16,009 nucleotides of DNA, taken from Bradyrhizobium sp. (lineage in GTDB: Bacteria; Pseudomonadota; Alphaproteobacteria; Rhizobiales; Xanthobacteraceae). Under the pieces are notes generated by a model. The model ran no database searches. It was not told the DNA's origin and was given only the letters and a program-made list of their open reading frames with translations. Position numbers and translations under genes: made by a program. Where the stretch lies: contig JAFAUV010000131.1 of assembly GCA_019243075.1 (NCBI GenBank), forward strand, positions 1-16,009, read 5' to 3'. Positions 1 through 7,483 of this stretch are shown one piece after another. Numbering within the stretch: position 1 is the first letter of the stretch; each line of letters begins with the position of its first letter.

Positions 1-1
1 G

Positions 2-271
2 ATGACGGTGTTCGCCGCCGAGGCGCGGGCCCGGACTTTCGACTATCAGGCCGGCGACGTCGGCTACGTGCCGATGTCGATGAGCCATTTCATCGAGAAC
101 ATCGGCAGCGAGCCGCTGCGCTTTCTCGAGCTGTTCAAAGCGCCGCGCTTCATGGATGTGTCGCTCGCGCAATGGATGGCGCTGACGCCGCCCGAGCTGG
201 TGGAGGCGCACCTCAAGATCAATCGTGACATTCTTGCGCGCTTGCGGAAAGACAAGCAGCCGGTGGTCTAG
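2..271 (+). CDS. Bicupin oxalate decarboxylase-type protein, C-terminal part (5' end outside window)
   Basis: The gene is cut by the left window edge; 89 residues are visible. The ATG at base 2 is an internal Met, not the true start. The segment is the end of the second cupin barrel. It carries the cupin motif GDVGYVP followed by a metal-ligand His at visible residue 29 and then ENIGSEPLRFLELFK. The closing WMALTPPELVEAHL helix is characteristic of OxdC-type bicupins. Family members use Mn to decarboxylate oxalate to formate and CO2, or oxidise it. Only one of the usual two metal sites can be seen, and the active-site lid that separates decarboxylase from oxidase lies outside the window, so the exact reaction is not assignable. 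The stop codon shares a CTAG palindrome with the stop of the opposing gene. Confidence 0.85.
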   Translation: MTVFAAEARARTFDYQAGDVGYVPMSMSHFIENIGSEPLRFLELFKAPRFMDVSLAQWMALTPPELVEAHLKINRDILARLRKDKQPVV

Positions 272-1182
272 GAGGCGTCGGAAGGCCCCATTCCGACGCC
301 CGGACGGCGGGAAGGACGCACCCGCGGGCTCGTTAGCGCCTTTTTCCCGCCGCGGGCGGCGACGCTTGGCGCCGGAGCTCGCTTGGTCTTCTTGGGGGCT
401 CGCTTCGGCTTTGCGCTGGGCTTCCGACTTGACGCGGCGGAAGCGGGAATCTCCGGTTCGCCGGCGTCGACCATCTCAATGCCGAACAGGGCCACCACAT
501 CTCCGTCGTTGAGCACGGCGCTCGCGGCCGGCGCAGCCTTGCCCCGCGTCATCGCCTGCCCGGAGCCGGCGAGCAGCTCGCCCTCGTCGACGCCGCGCAG
601 CACGAATAGCAGCCGGGGCGCCTGGTCGAGACGGGCGCCGATGCCATAGAGCGTTGCCGCCACATGCTTGCACATGTCGGCCCAGTCCGGACAGCTGCAG
701 GAAAGCTTGATCTCGGCGGGCGCCGGAAACAGGCCATCGCCCTCGCGGCAGACCCGATCCATGACGCTTTTGGCCAGGCGCCCCTGCAACAGCTCCACCA
801 ACGAATCGATCGTGCCCGAACAGTCGCGACAGATTGCCTGCCAGCGCCTTGCGGCCACGGGTGCGATCGAGATCGTGACCTCGTAGAGCTCTTGACCGCT
901 GACCTTCGCGGCGATCTTGCCGGCGGTGATCTGCAAATCGACGACGCAGCCGTTGCGAACATAGCTGCGGCCGCGCGGCAGGCGGCTGGCGAAATCGCTG
1001 TAGCGTTCGAGATTGCTGCACCACGCCTTGCCCCAGAAGTTCCGGGCGATCGTGCGGCCTTCGATGGTCACCGGTGCGATCGAGCCTTGTTTTTTCTTGA
1101 GTTCGGCGATCTTGCGCTGGGCCTGCCGACGCCTCTCGGCGACCGAGACATAGGGGGCCCAGCCGTACTCGAAATAGCTCAT
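268..1182 (-). CDS. SWIM zinc-finger domain protein
   Basis: This 304-residue protein has a central SWIM zinc finger: Cys162-x-Cys164, then Cys171-x-His173 (CSCPDWADMCKH), the CxCx(n)CxH pattern. SWIM fingers bind DNA or partner proteins. The N-terminal region (about 1-60) is basic and helical and includes the conserved-looking patch RNFWGKAWC. The C-terminal tail (about 252-295) is rich in Lys, Pro, Ala and Arg and resembles a histone H1-like disordered DNA-binding tail. The ATG lies 2 nt after the stop of the SNF2 helicase gene, with a GAGG-type ribosome binding site inside that gene's 3' end, so the two are co-transcribed. The same pairing of SNF2 helicase and SWIM protein occurs in other bacteria (B. 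subtilis ywqA/ywqB), which suggests they act together. The cellular role is unknown. Confidence 0.9.
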   Translation of the reverse strand: MSYFEYGWAPYVSVAERRRQAQRKIAELKKKQGSIAPVTIEGRTIARNFWGKAWCSNLERYSDFASRLPRGRSYVRNGCVVDLQITAGKIAAKVSGQELYEVTISIAPVAARRWQAICRDCSGTIDSLVELLQGRLAKSVMDRVCREGDGLFPAPAEIKLSCSCPDWADMCKHVAATLYGIGARLDQAPRLLFVLRGVDEGELLAGSGQAMTRGKAAPAASAVLNDGDVVALFGIEMVDAGEPEIPASAASSRKPSAKPKRAPKKTKRAPAPSVAARGGKKALTSPRVRPSRRPGVGMGPSDAS

Positions 1183-1184
1183 CG

Positions 1185-3932
1185 CTACACCTCTCTTGTG
1201 GCCGCTGCCAAGTCGAGCTTTACCAGCTGCAGCAATTCATCGTCCTTCATTTCAGTCAGCGCCGCCTCGGCGCCTGCGCCAAGAAACTCCCCTGCGAGCT
1301 CCCGCTTGGCCTCGATCATGCCGTCGATCTTGTCCTCGACGGTGCCGCGGCAGACGAATTTGTGCACCAGCACATTCTTGGTCTGTCCGATCCGGAATGC
1401 ACGGTCCGTCGCCTGGTTTTCAACAGCCGGATTCCACCATCGGTCAAAGTGAATCACATGCGAGGCTGCCGTCAAGTTCAGGCCGGAACCCCCGGCCTTC
1501 ACCGACAGCACGAAGAACGGCACATCCTCGTCTTCCTGGAACCTGCGCACCAGTTCCTTGCGCTTTCCCACCGCGGTCTCGCCATGGAGAACCAGGCCCT
1601 CGCGGCCGAAGACGGAGCCCAGGAACGCCGCCAATGGCGCCGTCGTCTCCCTGAACTGGGTGAAGATCAATGCCTTCTCCTGACGGGATGCAATTTCCTC
1701 CGCGATATCGCGCAAGCGGGCGAACTTGCCGCTATCCTCCTCCGCCCATGCGTTGTCGCCGAGCCACTGCGAAGGGTGATTGCAAATTTGCTTGAGGCGC
1801 ATGAGAAGGGCGAGGACCATGCCCTTTCGCTCGATGCCGTCGGCATCATGCAGGCGGGTGGCGAAATCGCTCACGGCCTGCTGATAGAGCGCGGCCTGCC
1901 TGCGGCTGAGAGGGCAGAACGCCTTTACCTCGGTCTTGTCGGGCAGATCGGCGATAACGCTGCGGTCGGTCTTCATGCGGCGCAAGACGTAGGGCCGGAC
2001 GAGCTCGCGCAATGGGCCATAGGAGTTGGATGTGCCGGCCTCGCCGAGCTGCTTGACGTAGGCGGAAAACTGCTTGGCCGATCCGAGCAACCCCGGATTG
2101 AGGAAATCGAAGATCGACCAGAGATCGCCGAGCCGGTTCTCGATCGGCGTACCCGTCAGCGCGATGCGCGCGTCGGCGCGCAATTGCTTGACCACGCGCG
2201 TCTGCTTGGAACCCGGATTCTTGATGGCCTGGGCTTCATCGAGAACCACCAGCTGCCATCGGGTCGCCAGCAGCCGCGGCACCCGGCTCAGAAATCCATA
2301 GCTGGTGATGACCAGATCCGCGCTGCCGAGTTCGCTGCTCTCCGTAGCTTGATTCAGCTCGGCCGGCATGGCCGACGGATGAACGATGAGAGCCTTGAGG
2401 TCCGGTGCGAAACGGGCAATCTCCGCCGCCCAATTGGCAAGCAGCGAGGCCGGCGCGACCAGCAGCGATGGCTTGCGGTTGCCGACGCCTCGCTCCTTTT
2501 GCAACAGCAGCAAGGACAGCACCTGGATGGTCTTGCCCAGGCCCATGTCGTCCGCAAGACACGCGCCAAGTCCGAGCCTGGCGAGCAGATGGAGCCATTG
2601 CACGCCCGTCCGTTGATACGGCCGCAGCGTGCCCTGAAGCGATCGGGCGGGATTGACGCGCAACGAGCCGTCCGGTTGACGCAACTCCGCCAGCGTCTGC
2701 GCCAGCCACGGGCCGGCAGCGACCTCGCTCCAATCGGCCTCGATCTGCGCGCCGGCCTCGGCATCACCGCCAATGCGGGCTCCCGCCAGCAAGCGCATGG
2801 CCTCCGCAAAGGAGAGGCCATCCTCGGCCGCCCGTTGCTCGATCGCCTTGAATTGTTCGAGCGTCCGGTTCAATCGTTCGCGGTCGATTTCGACCCACCT
2901 GCCGCGGATGAAGGCCAATCCGTCGGACTGCGCGAGCAGGTTTTTGATGTCGGCAGCCGAAAGCGTCTCGCCGTCGAGCGTCACCTCCATGCGAAAATCG
3001 AGGAGCGTGTCCAGCCCGAGCTGCGAGGGCGCCTTGCCGCCGATCGTGGCCTTGACCTGCGGACGTGCGGGCCGATTCATGCGCCAATTGGCCGGCATTC
3101 GCACCACGACGCCCGCGCGTTCCAGCGCGGAGGCGTCCTTGAGGAAACTCAGGGCCTGTTGCGCACTCCAGCGCAGGGGATGAAAGATTTCGCCGGACCC
3201 GACCATGGTCTTCAGCCAGGCGCATTGTTCGGCGGCGCGCTGGATCGGCATCAGCAGCGAGAGCAGGCGCTCGCGGTTTCTGGCGCCGGCATATTCCTGC
3301 AGCGCTTTGCCGAGCGGCAGATGCTGCGCCTTGGCCTGTGCCGACAACCGCGTTGTATAGGTCGCAAGAAACGCGAAGGGCGCCTCCTCGTCCTTGCGGT
3401 TTTCCGCAAGGTTGAAGTGGACGCGACCGACCAGGTTCCATGCCGGATGCCGAGACTTGAGAAAATCCTGAACTCTGGCTTTGGATTCGGCGAGTTCCCT
3501 GTCGCAGGCGGCATCCAGGCTTTGCCAGAGATCGGCGAGCACCGATGCAGTCAGGTACTCGGCGCCGGTCATCGGCGGAGCCACTGCGGCGAGCCTCTCC
3601 AGCTCCGCTTGGGTGGGAGCGGGGACCGCCGGCTTGACCGACGCCTCGCTCGCCTCCGGGAGCGCGCATAGCGCTGTGACATAGCGGACGCCAAACTCCC
3701 GCCAATATGCCACCGCGGCAGGAAGGCTCGTTCCGACCTCGTCCGCCCCCAGGGACAGGAGGCCATGACCGCCGCCGCGCTCGAACGCGCTCACGATCCG
3801 TGTACGGCGCGCCGGCTCCCACGCGGTCGCCTCCTCCGAGGGCCTGAGGCTGAGCGCACCGTGCGGGCTGAGAGCAGGAGCCAATGCGGACATGGCGAAC
3901 AGGATGTGCTGAGCCTCGAATCGAATGGCCAA
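1185..3932 (-). CDS. SNF2-family DEAD/DEAH-box helicase
   Basis: This 915-residue superfamily 2 ATPase has the Snf2 architecture. Residues 1-430 form an N-terminal accessory region as in bacterial RapA-like/YwqA proteins. The ATPase core follows: Walker A DDMGLGKT (461-468), motif II DEAQ (565-568), motif III LTGTPIENR (592-600), motif V VKAGGSGLNL (811-820) and motif VI QATDRAFRIGQ (840-850). All catalytic motifs look intact, so an active dsDNA translocase is likely, remodelling protein-DNA or RNA polymerase-DNA complexes. It is the first gene of an operon with the SWIM protein. The reading frame is given from a TTG at 3932; an ATG at residue 14 (3893) is the alternative. Neither has a clear Shine-Dalgarno sequence, so the start is uncertain by 13 residues. 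A role in DNA repair, transcription recycling or defence cannot be separated from sequence alone. Confidence 0.93.
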   Translation of the reverse strand: MAIRFEAQHILFAMSALAPALSPHGALSLRPSEEATAWEPARRTRIVSAFERGGGHGLLSLGADEVGTSLPAAVAYWREFGVRYVTALCALPEASEASVKPAVPAPTQAELERLAAVAPPMTGAEYLTASVLADLWQSLDAACDRELAESKARVQDFLKSRHPAWNLVGRVHFNLAENRKDEEAPFAFLATYTTRLSAQAKAQHLPLGKALQEYAGARNRERLLSLLMPIQRAAEQCAWLKTMVGSGEIFHPLRWSAQQALSFLKDASALERAGVVVRMPANWRMNRPARPQVKATIGGKAPSQLGLDTLLDFRMEVTLDGETLSAADIKNLLAQSDGLAFIRGRWVEIDRERLNRTLEQFKAIEQRAAEDGLSFAEAMRLLAGARIGGDAEAGAQIEADWSEVAAGPWLAQTLAELRQPDGSLRVNPARSLQGTLRPYQRTGVQWLHLLARLGLGACLADDMGLGKTIQVLSLLLLQKERGVGNRKPSLLVAPASLLANWAAEIARFAPDLKALIVHPSAMPAELNQATESSELGSADLVITSYGFLSRVPRLLATRWQLVVLDEAQAIKNPGSKQTRVVKQLRADARIALTGTPIENRLGDLWSIFDFLNPGLLGSAKQFSAYVKQLGEAGTSNSYGPLRELVRPYVLRRMKTDRSVIADLPDKTEVKAFCPLSRRQAALYQQAVSDFATRLHDADGIERKGMVLALLMRLKQICNHPSQWLGDNAWAEEDSGKFARLRDIAEEIASRQEKALIFTQFRETTAPLAAFLGSVFGREGLVLHGETAVGKRKELVRRFQEDEDVPFFVLSVKAGGSGLNLTAASHVIHFDRWWNPAVENQATDRAFRIGQTKNVLVHKFVCRGTVEDKIDGMIEAKRELAGEFLGAGAEAALTEMKDDELLQLVKLDLAAATREV

Positions 3933-4104
3933 ATTCTAAGCCGAATCGAACGCGACTGCCGCATCCCATCTTCGTGCAGAGCTGTGACGGATGGCGACAG
4001 GACCTTTCCAGCTCCGTGACGCTTTCCGAACACGGCCGCCGCGCAGCGAGATGGCAGGCGACTTCCAGTTGCAAGACATAGACCAGGAGGTGTGTCAGCC
4101 CCAA

Positions 4105-4121
4105 TTGGCACGATTCTTGGT
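4105..4121 (+). promoter_or_regulatory. Candidate sigma-54 (RpoN) promoter of the AraC-type gene
   Basis: The sequence TTGGCACG-attc-TTGGT matches the RpoN consensus YTGGCACG-N4-TTGCW at every defined position except the C of the -12 GC, which is G here. The -24 and -12 elements have the correct spacing. A transcript would start near 4132, about 45 nt before the ATG. The mismatch is at an important base, and no NtrC-like enhancer was recognised upstream, so this remains a candidate. Confidence 0.35.
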
Positions 4122-4177
4122 TTGGACCACGCTACGGCACTTCGCGGCGGCGCCTTATCGCCGGGAGCATTGTGACC

Positions 4178-5269
4178 ATGAGATCGACGACATTCTCCCC
4201 CTCTCCCGATGCGGAGCCACCCCGGGTGCGCACCTCGGCCGCGTCGGGCTTCTGCGACATGCTACGGCGGGACGGGTGCGATCCGGGCGAGGTGCTCGGG
4301 CGCACCGGCCTCCACGAGGAAGATCTGGCATCATCGTCGGACTGGTTGCCGCTTTCGGATTATTGCGGGCTCTTGGAACAGGCCTCCGCAGCCTGTGGCT
4401 CGGTCGGCTTCGGGCTGAAGCTCGGCGTTACCCGCAATGTCCAGCTTCTTGGCGAGCTTGGTCTGCTTGCCACCAGCGCGCCGACGCTTCGCGCCGCGCT
4501 GTCGGCGATCGCCAGCCATTTCTCGTTTCTTCAGGAGCACACGACCGTAAGCTTCGTCAGGCGGGATCGCGACGTCGTTCTCACCTACCAGATCCGTGAT
4601 GGCCATATCGTTCGGCGCCGACAAGACGCCGAACTCACGCTGGGTGCCTTCATCGGAAGCATAAGGCGCTGTCTCGGTCCGCATTGGAGCCCGCGCGAAG
4701 TTCACTTCGAGCATGCCGGTCCGGGTCGGCTGACGGATCACGACGCGCTCATCGGCGGCCCGATTTATTTCGGCCAACGTTGCAACGCCATCGTGCTGAG
4801 CGTCACCGAACTTGACGCCGCAATGCCGGCTCCCGATCGCGCGCGTTACGCCGAACTCGAGCGGCGCATTGCCAGACGCGCGCCGGAGCGCCGCGTTGGA
4901 GACACCGATTTCGTCGGCCTTGTTCTTCAGATCATCCGCGACGGGTTTACCGGAGGCGGGGCAGGCGCCGAGCGGGTCGCGCGCAAGCTCGGCCTGTCGG
5001 CTCCCGCACTTTACCGGCGCCTCAAGGCCTGCGGAGTCGAGTATTCGGAGCTCCAGCGTGATCTTCGCCTTGAACTCGCGATGACCCATGTGAGCGAACT
5101 GCATTTGCCGCTGACGGAAGTCGCCTTCGCCTTGGGCTATTCGGAGTTGAGTGCCTTCAGCCGAGCTTTTCGAAGTTGGACCGGCATGTCGCCCAACGCG
5201 TACCGGCGAAGTATCCGGCATGGTTCTGCGCGAACTCCTGCACAGAATTTGCCCGAAATGCTCACATAG
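4178..5269 (+). CDS. AraC-family transcriptional regulator of the amine oxidase module
   Basis: The protein is about 363 residues. Residues 20-215 resemble the arabinose-binding-like effector domain of OruR/ArgR-type AraC regulators. The C-terminal 100 residues are the AraC DNA-binding domain with two helix-turn-helix units: the first around 263-283 (VARKLGLSAPALYRRLK), the second around 312-334 with the family signature ALGYSELSAFSRAFRSWTG then SPNAYR. It is followed after 176 bp by the copper amine oxidase and then the permease on the same strand, so it is probably their activator, as FeaR (AraC family) is for tynA in E. coli. Two starts are possible, GTG 4172 and ATG 4178. A GGGAG at 4163-4167 is 4 and 10 nt away respectively; the ATG is preferred. 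The inducing amine cannot be read from sequence. Confidence 0.92.
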   Translation: MRSTTFSPSPDAEPPRVRTSAASGFCDMLRRDGCDPGEVLGRTGLHEEDLASSSDWLPLSDYCGLLEQASAACGSVGFGLKLGVTRNVQLLGELGLLATSAPTLRAALSAIASHFSFLQEHTTVSFVRRDRDVVLTYQIRDGHIVRRRQDAELTLGAFIGSIRRCLGPHWSPREVHFEHAGPGRLTDHDALIGGPIYFGQRCNAIVLSVTELDAAMPAPDRARYAELERRIARRAPERRVGDTDFVGLVLQIIRDGFTGGGAGAERVARKLGLSAPALYRRLKACGVEYSELQRDLRLELAMTHVSELHLPLTEVAFALGYSELSAFSRAFRSWTGMSPNAYRRSIRHGSARTPAQNLPEMLT

Positions 5270-5313
5270 GGGGCTACGCTCCCGCCTATCTCATGTTGAC
5301 GGTTCAAAGGCAC

Positions 5314-5338
5314 CACGTCTTCCCGCAACTGGGACGTG
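5314..5338. promoter_or_regulatory. Inverted repeat in the AraC-amine oxidase intergenic region
   Basis: CACGTC (5314-5319) and GACGTG (5333-5338) are perfect 6-bp arms separated by 13 bp, with arm starts 19 bp apart. This geometry suits a dimeric DNA-binding protein contacting successive major grooves. It lies 108 bp before the amine oxidase start, where an activator site is expected. There is no T tract, so it is not a typical terminator for the upstream gene. Arms this short can occur by chance. Confidence 0.3.
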
Positions 5339-5406
5339 CATAGGCAGCATCGAGCCGACGGATGGTCCGTGGCAAATGTCAAGTCCCGCGCGCCGCAGCT
5401 CCTTAG

Positions 5407-5445
5407 GGTACCCGTCCACAACAGTCCTGATCTTGTGGGTGTACC
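5407..5445 (+). promoter_or_regulatory. Imperfect inverted repeat abutting the amine oxidase start codon
   Basis: GGTAC (5407-5411) and CCACAA (5416-5421) pair with TTGTGG (5433-5438) and GTACC (5441-5445). The loop is 11 nt and the internal loop is ccgt against gt. The right arm ends at the base before the ATG at 5446 and contains the only purine-rich tract that could serve as ribosome binding site (GTGGGTG). In RNA this would be an 11-bp hairpin hiding the initiation region. In DNA it could be an operator. Confidence 0.45.
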
Positions 5446-7431
5446 ATGAACGAGCCGATCGCAACTTTGCTGCCTGCCATGCCGTCGAGAGAACAGCATG
5501 CCCGGCGGTCTCATCCGCTTGAACCTTTAAGCGCGGCCGAGATCCGCGCTGCCATCGACATCGTCAGGGCCCACCCCGCCTTTGCGCATGGCGCCCTGTT
5601 CGAAACCATCGAACTGCTGGAACCGTCGCGGGCAGCCGTTGCGGCCTGGAAGACGGGCGGGGCTCCGCCGCCCCGCGAAGCCCGCGCCAACCTGTTCCGC
5701 AACACCGAGCACGGGGTGTGGCGTTTGACGATCTCGATCGAAAAAGGCGCCGTTCTGACCAGTGCCTTCGTCGAAGGGGCGCGGCCGATGATTCAGCTCG
5801 AACAATTTGTCCTGGTCGAGCAGCTGGTCCGCGACGATCCGCGGTTCGTCGCTGCCTGCGCCGCGCGCGGAATCACGGACATGAGCCTCGTCTGCGTCGA
5901 CCCCTGGTCGGCGGGCTCGAGCGATCTCCCGGACGAGACCGGCCTTCACCTCTGTCACGTCTTCTGCTGGCTGCGCGCGCGCGAGAACGACAACCTCTAC
6001 GCCCATCCCATCGAGGGGCTGAACGCGGTGGTCGACCTCAAGGCCGGCGCTGTGGTGCGGGTCGACGACTACGGGATCGTACCCATTCCGATGGGCGAGG
6101 TGAACTACGACAGCCGGCTCCGCACGTCATTCCGCGCGGAGCTGAAGCCGCTCAATGTCGTGCAGCCGGAAGGCGCGAGCTTCAGGCTCGATGGCCACAA
6201 GCTCTCATGGGATCTCTGGTCAGCCGTCATCGGCTTCAACGCGCGCGAGGGGCTTACGCTTCACGATATCACCTATGACGGGCGCCCGCTGTTTCATCGC
6301 GCGAGCCTCTGCGAGATGGTTGTGCCCTATGGATCGCCGTTCAGCGCGCATCATCGCAAGAACGTGTTCGACATTGGCGAATATGGCATCGGCAAGCTGG
6401 CCAATTCCCTGAAACTCGGCTGCGACTGCCTCGGCCACATCGCCTATCTCGATGCCGAGTTGAACACCATGGACGGCGAAGCGGTGAAGATCGAGCGGGC
6501 GATCTGCATCCACGAAGAGGATTCAGGCCTGCTCTGGAAACATTGGGATTTCCGCACCGACCGCGCCGAAATCCGCCGGGGACGGCGTCTCGTCATCTCG
6601 TTCATCGCGACCGTCGGCAACTACGAATACGCCTCCTACTGGTACTTCAAGCAGGATGGCGAGATCGAATACGAGATGAAGGCGACCGGCATCATCAACA
6701 CGGTCGGGTGCCTGCCCGGTGAGCCGTCGAAATACGGGGTTGAGGTGGCCCCCGGTGTCGAAGGTCAAATCCATCAGCACGCGTTCTGCGTCCGGCTCGA
6801 GCCGGCCCTCGACGGTGACAATAACAGCGTCGTCGAATGCGACACCCATGTGGAGGACGACGACGCCAATCCATACGGCAACGCCTTCTACGTGCGGGAG
6901 ACGCTGCTTCAGACCGAGCGGGACGGCTGCCGCAAGGCCGATCCGGCCACCATGCGGTACTGGCGCGTGATCAATCCCGAGAAGACCAATCGCGTCGGCA
7001 AGCCGGTCGGCTACAAGCTCGCTCCGTCGAACGTCATCACGCCCTTCCTCAAGGCCAACGGGCCTTCGGGCCGCCGGTCGGCCTTCATGCGCAACCATCT
7101 GTGGGTCACCGCCTATGACCCGGAACAGCGGTATCCGGCCGGCGAATACATGAACAGGTCGAGCGGCGCCGACGGGCTGATCAAATACGTGGCCCAGGAT
7201 CGCCCGATCGCAAACAGGCCCATCGTGCTCTGGCACGTGTTCGGGCTGCATCACCTGCCGCGGCCTGAGGATTTCCCGGTACAGCCATGTATCACAACCG
7301 GCTTCAAGCTGATGCCTTCGGGGTTCTTCGACGTCAATCCGGGCATCGATCTGCCGCCCAACGTCAACATGGCAAGCCGCCTGCACGGCGCGTCCGCCAG
7401 TTCCTGCTGCGGCAACGCCTCGGCAGGTTGA
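5446..7431 (+). CDS. Primary-amine oxidase, copper/topaquinone type
   Basis: This 661-residue protein is close in length to Arthrobacter phenylethylamine/histamine oxidases (about 640). Such enzymes oxidise primary amines to aldehyde, NH3 and H2O2. The topaquinone precursor is Tyr393 in the T-x-x-N-Y-E-Y motif (TVGNYEY, 389-395). Copper ligands are His443 and His445 (IHQHAF) and His603 (FGLHHLPR). The catalytic base is Asp309 (NVFDIGEY). The GCDCLG motif (325-330) and HEEDSG (356-361) are typical of the family. N2/N3-like domains occupy roughly 25-230, and the catalytic beta-sandwich follows. There is no signal peptide, so it is predicted cytoplasmic, unlike periplasmic E. coli TynA. The first 24 residues and a Cys-Cys tail (SSCCGN) are poorly conserved-looking extensions. 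It lies between the AraC-type regulator and the permease gene, which begins 52 nt downstream. The substrate is unknown; 2-phenylethylamine or tyramine-like amines are an inference. Confidence 0.96.
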   Translation: MNEPIATLLPAMPSREQHARRSHPLEPLSAAEIRAAIDIVRAHPAFAHGALFETIELLEPSRAAVAAWKTGGAPPPREARANLFRNTEHGVWRLTISIEKGAVLTSAFVEGARPMIQLEQFVLVEQLVRDDPRFVAACAARGITDMSLVCVDPWSAGSSDLPDETGLHLCHVFCWLRARENDNLYAHPIEGLNAVVDLKAGAVVRVDDYGIVPIPMGEVNYDSRLRTSFRAELKPLNVVQPEGASFRLDGHKLSWDLWSAVIGFNAREGLTLHDITYDGRPLFHRASLCEMVVPYGSPFSAHHRKNVFDIGEYGIGKLANSLKLGCDCLGHIAYLDAELNTMDGEAVKIERAICIHEEDSGLLWKHWDFRTDRAEIRRGRRLVISFIATVGNYEYASYWYFKQDGEIEYEMKATGIINTVGCLPGEPSKYGVEVAPGVEGQIHQHAFCVRLEPALDGDNNSVVECDTHVEDDDANPYGNAFYVRETLLQTERDGCRKADPATMRYWRVINPEKTNRVGKPVGYKLAPSNVITPFLKANGPSGRRSAFMRNHLWVTAYDPEQRYPAGEYMNRSSGADGLIKYVAQDRPIANRPIVLWHVFGLHHLPRPEDFPVQPCITTGFKLMPSGFFDVNPGIDLPPNVNMASRLHGASASSCCGNASAG

Positions 7432-7483
7432 CCGCTCTGCCCCCCGAATCCGCCCCCCCATTCTCCCAAAGGGACGCTTAGCC

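Noticed and set aside
1362..3671. A 769-codon open frame on the plus strand, antisense to the SNF2 helicase gene
   Set aside because: Its translation has no recognisable domain and an Arg/Gln/Leu/Gly-rich shadow composition, and the opposite strand carries complete helicase motifs. Long antisense frames are common at this GC content.
268..3932. SNF2/SWIM pair as a known defence system such as DISARM
   Set aside because: No methyltransferase, phospholipase-D-type or DUF1998 partner is present, and the neighbours are metabolic genes. A SNF2 helicase alone is not enough to call defence.
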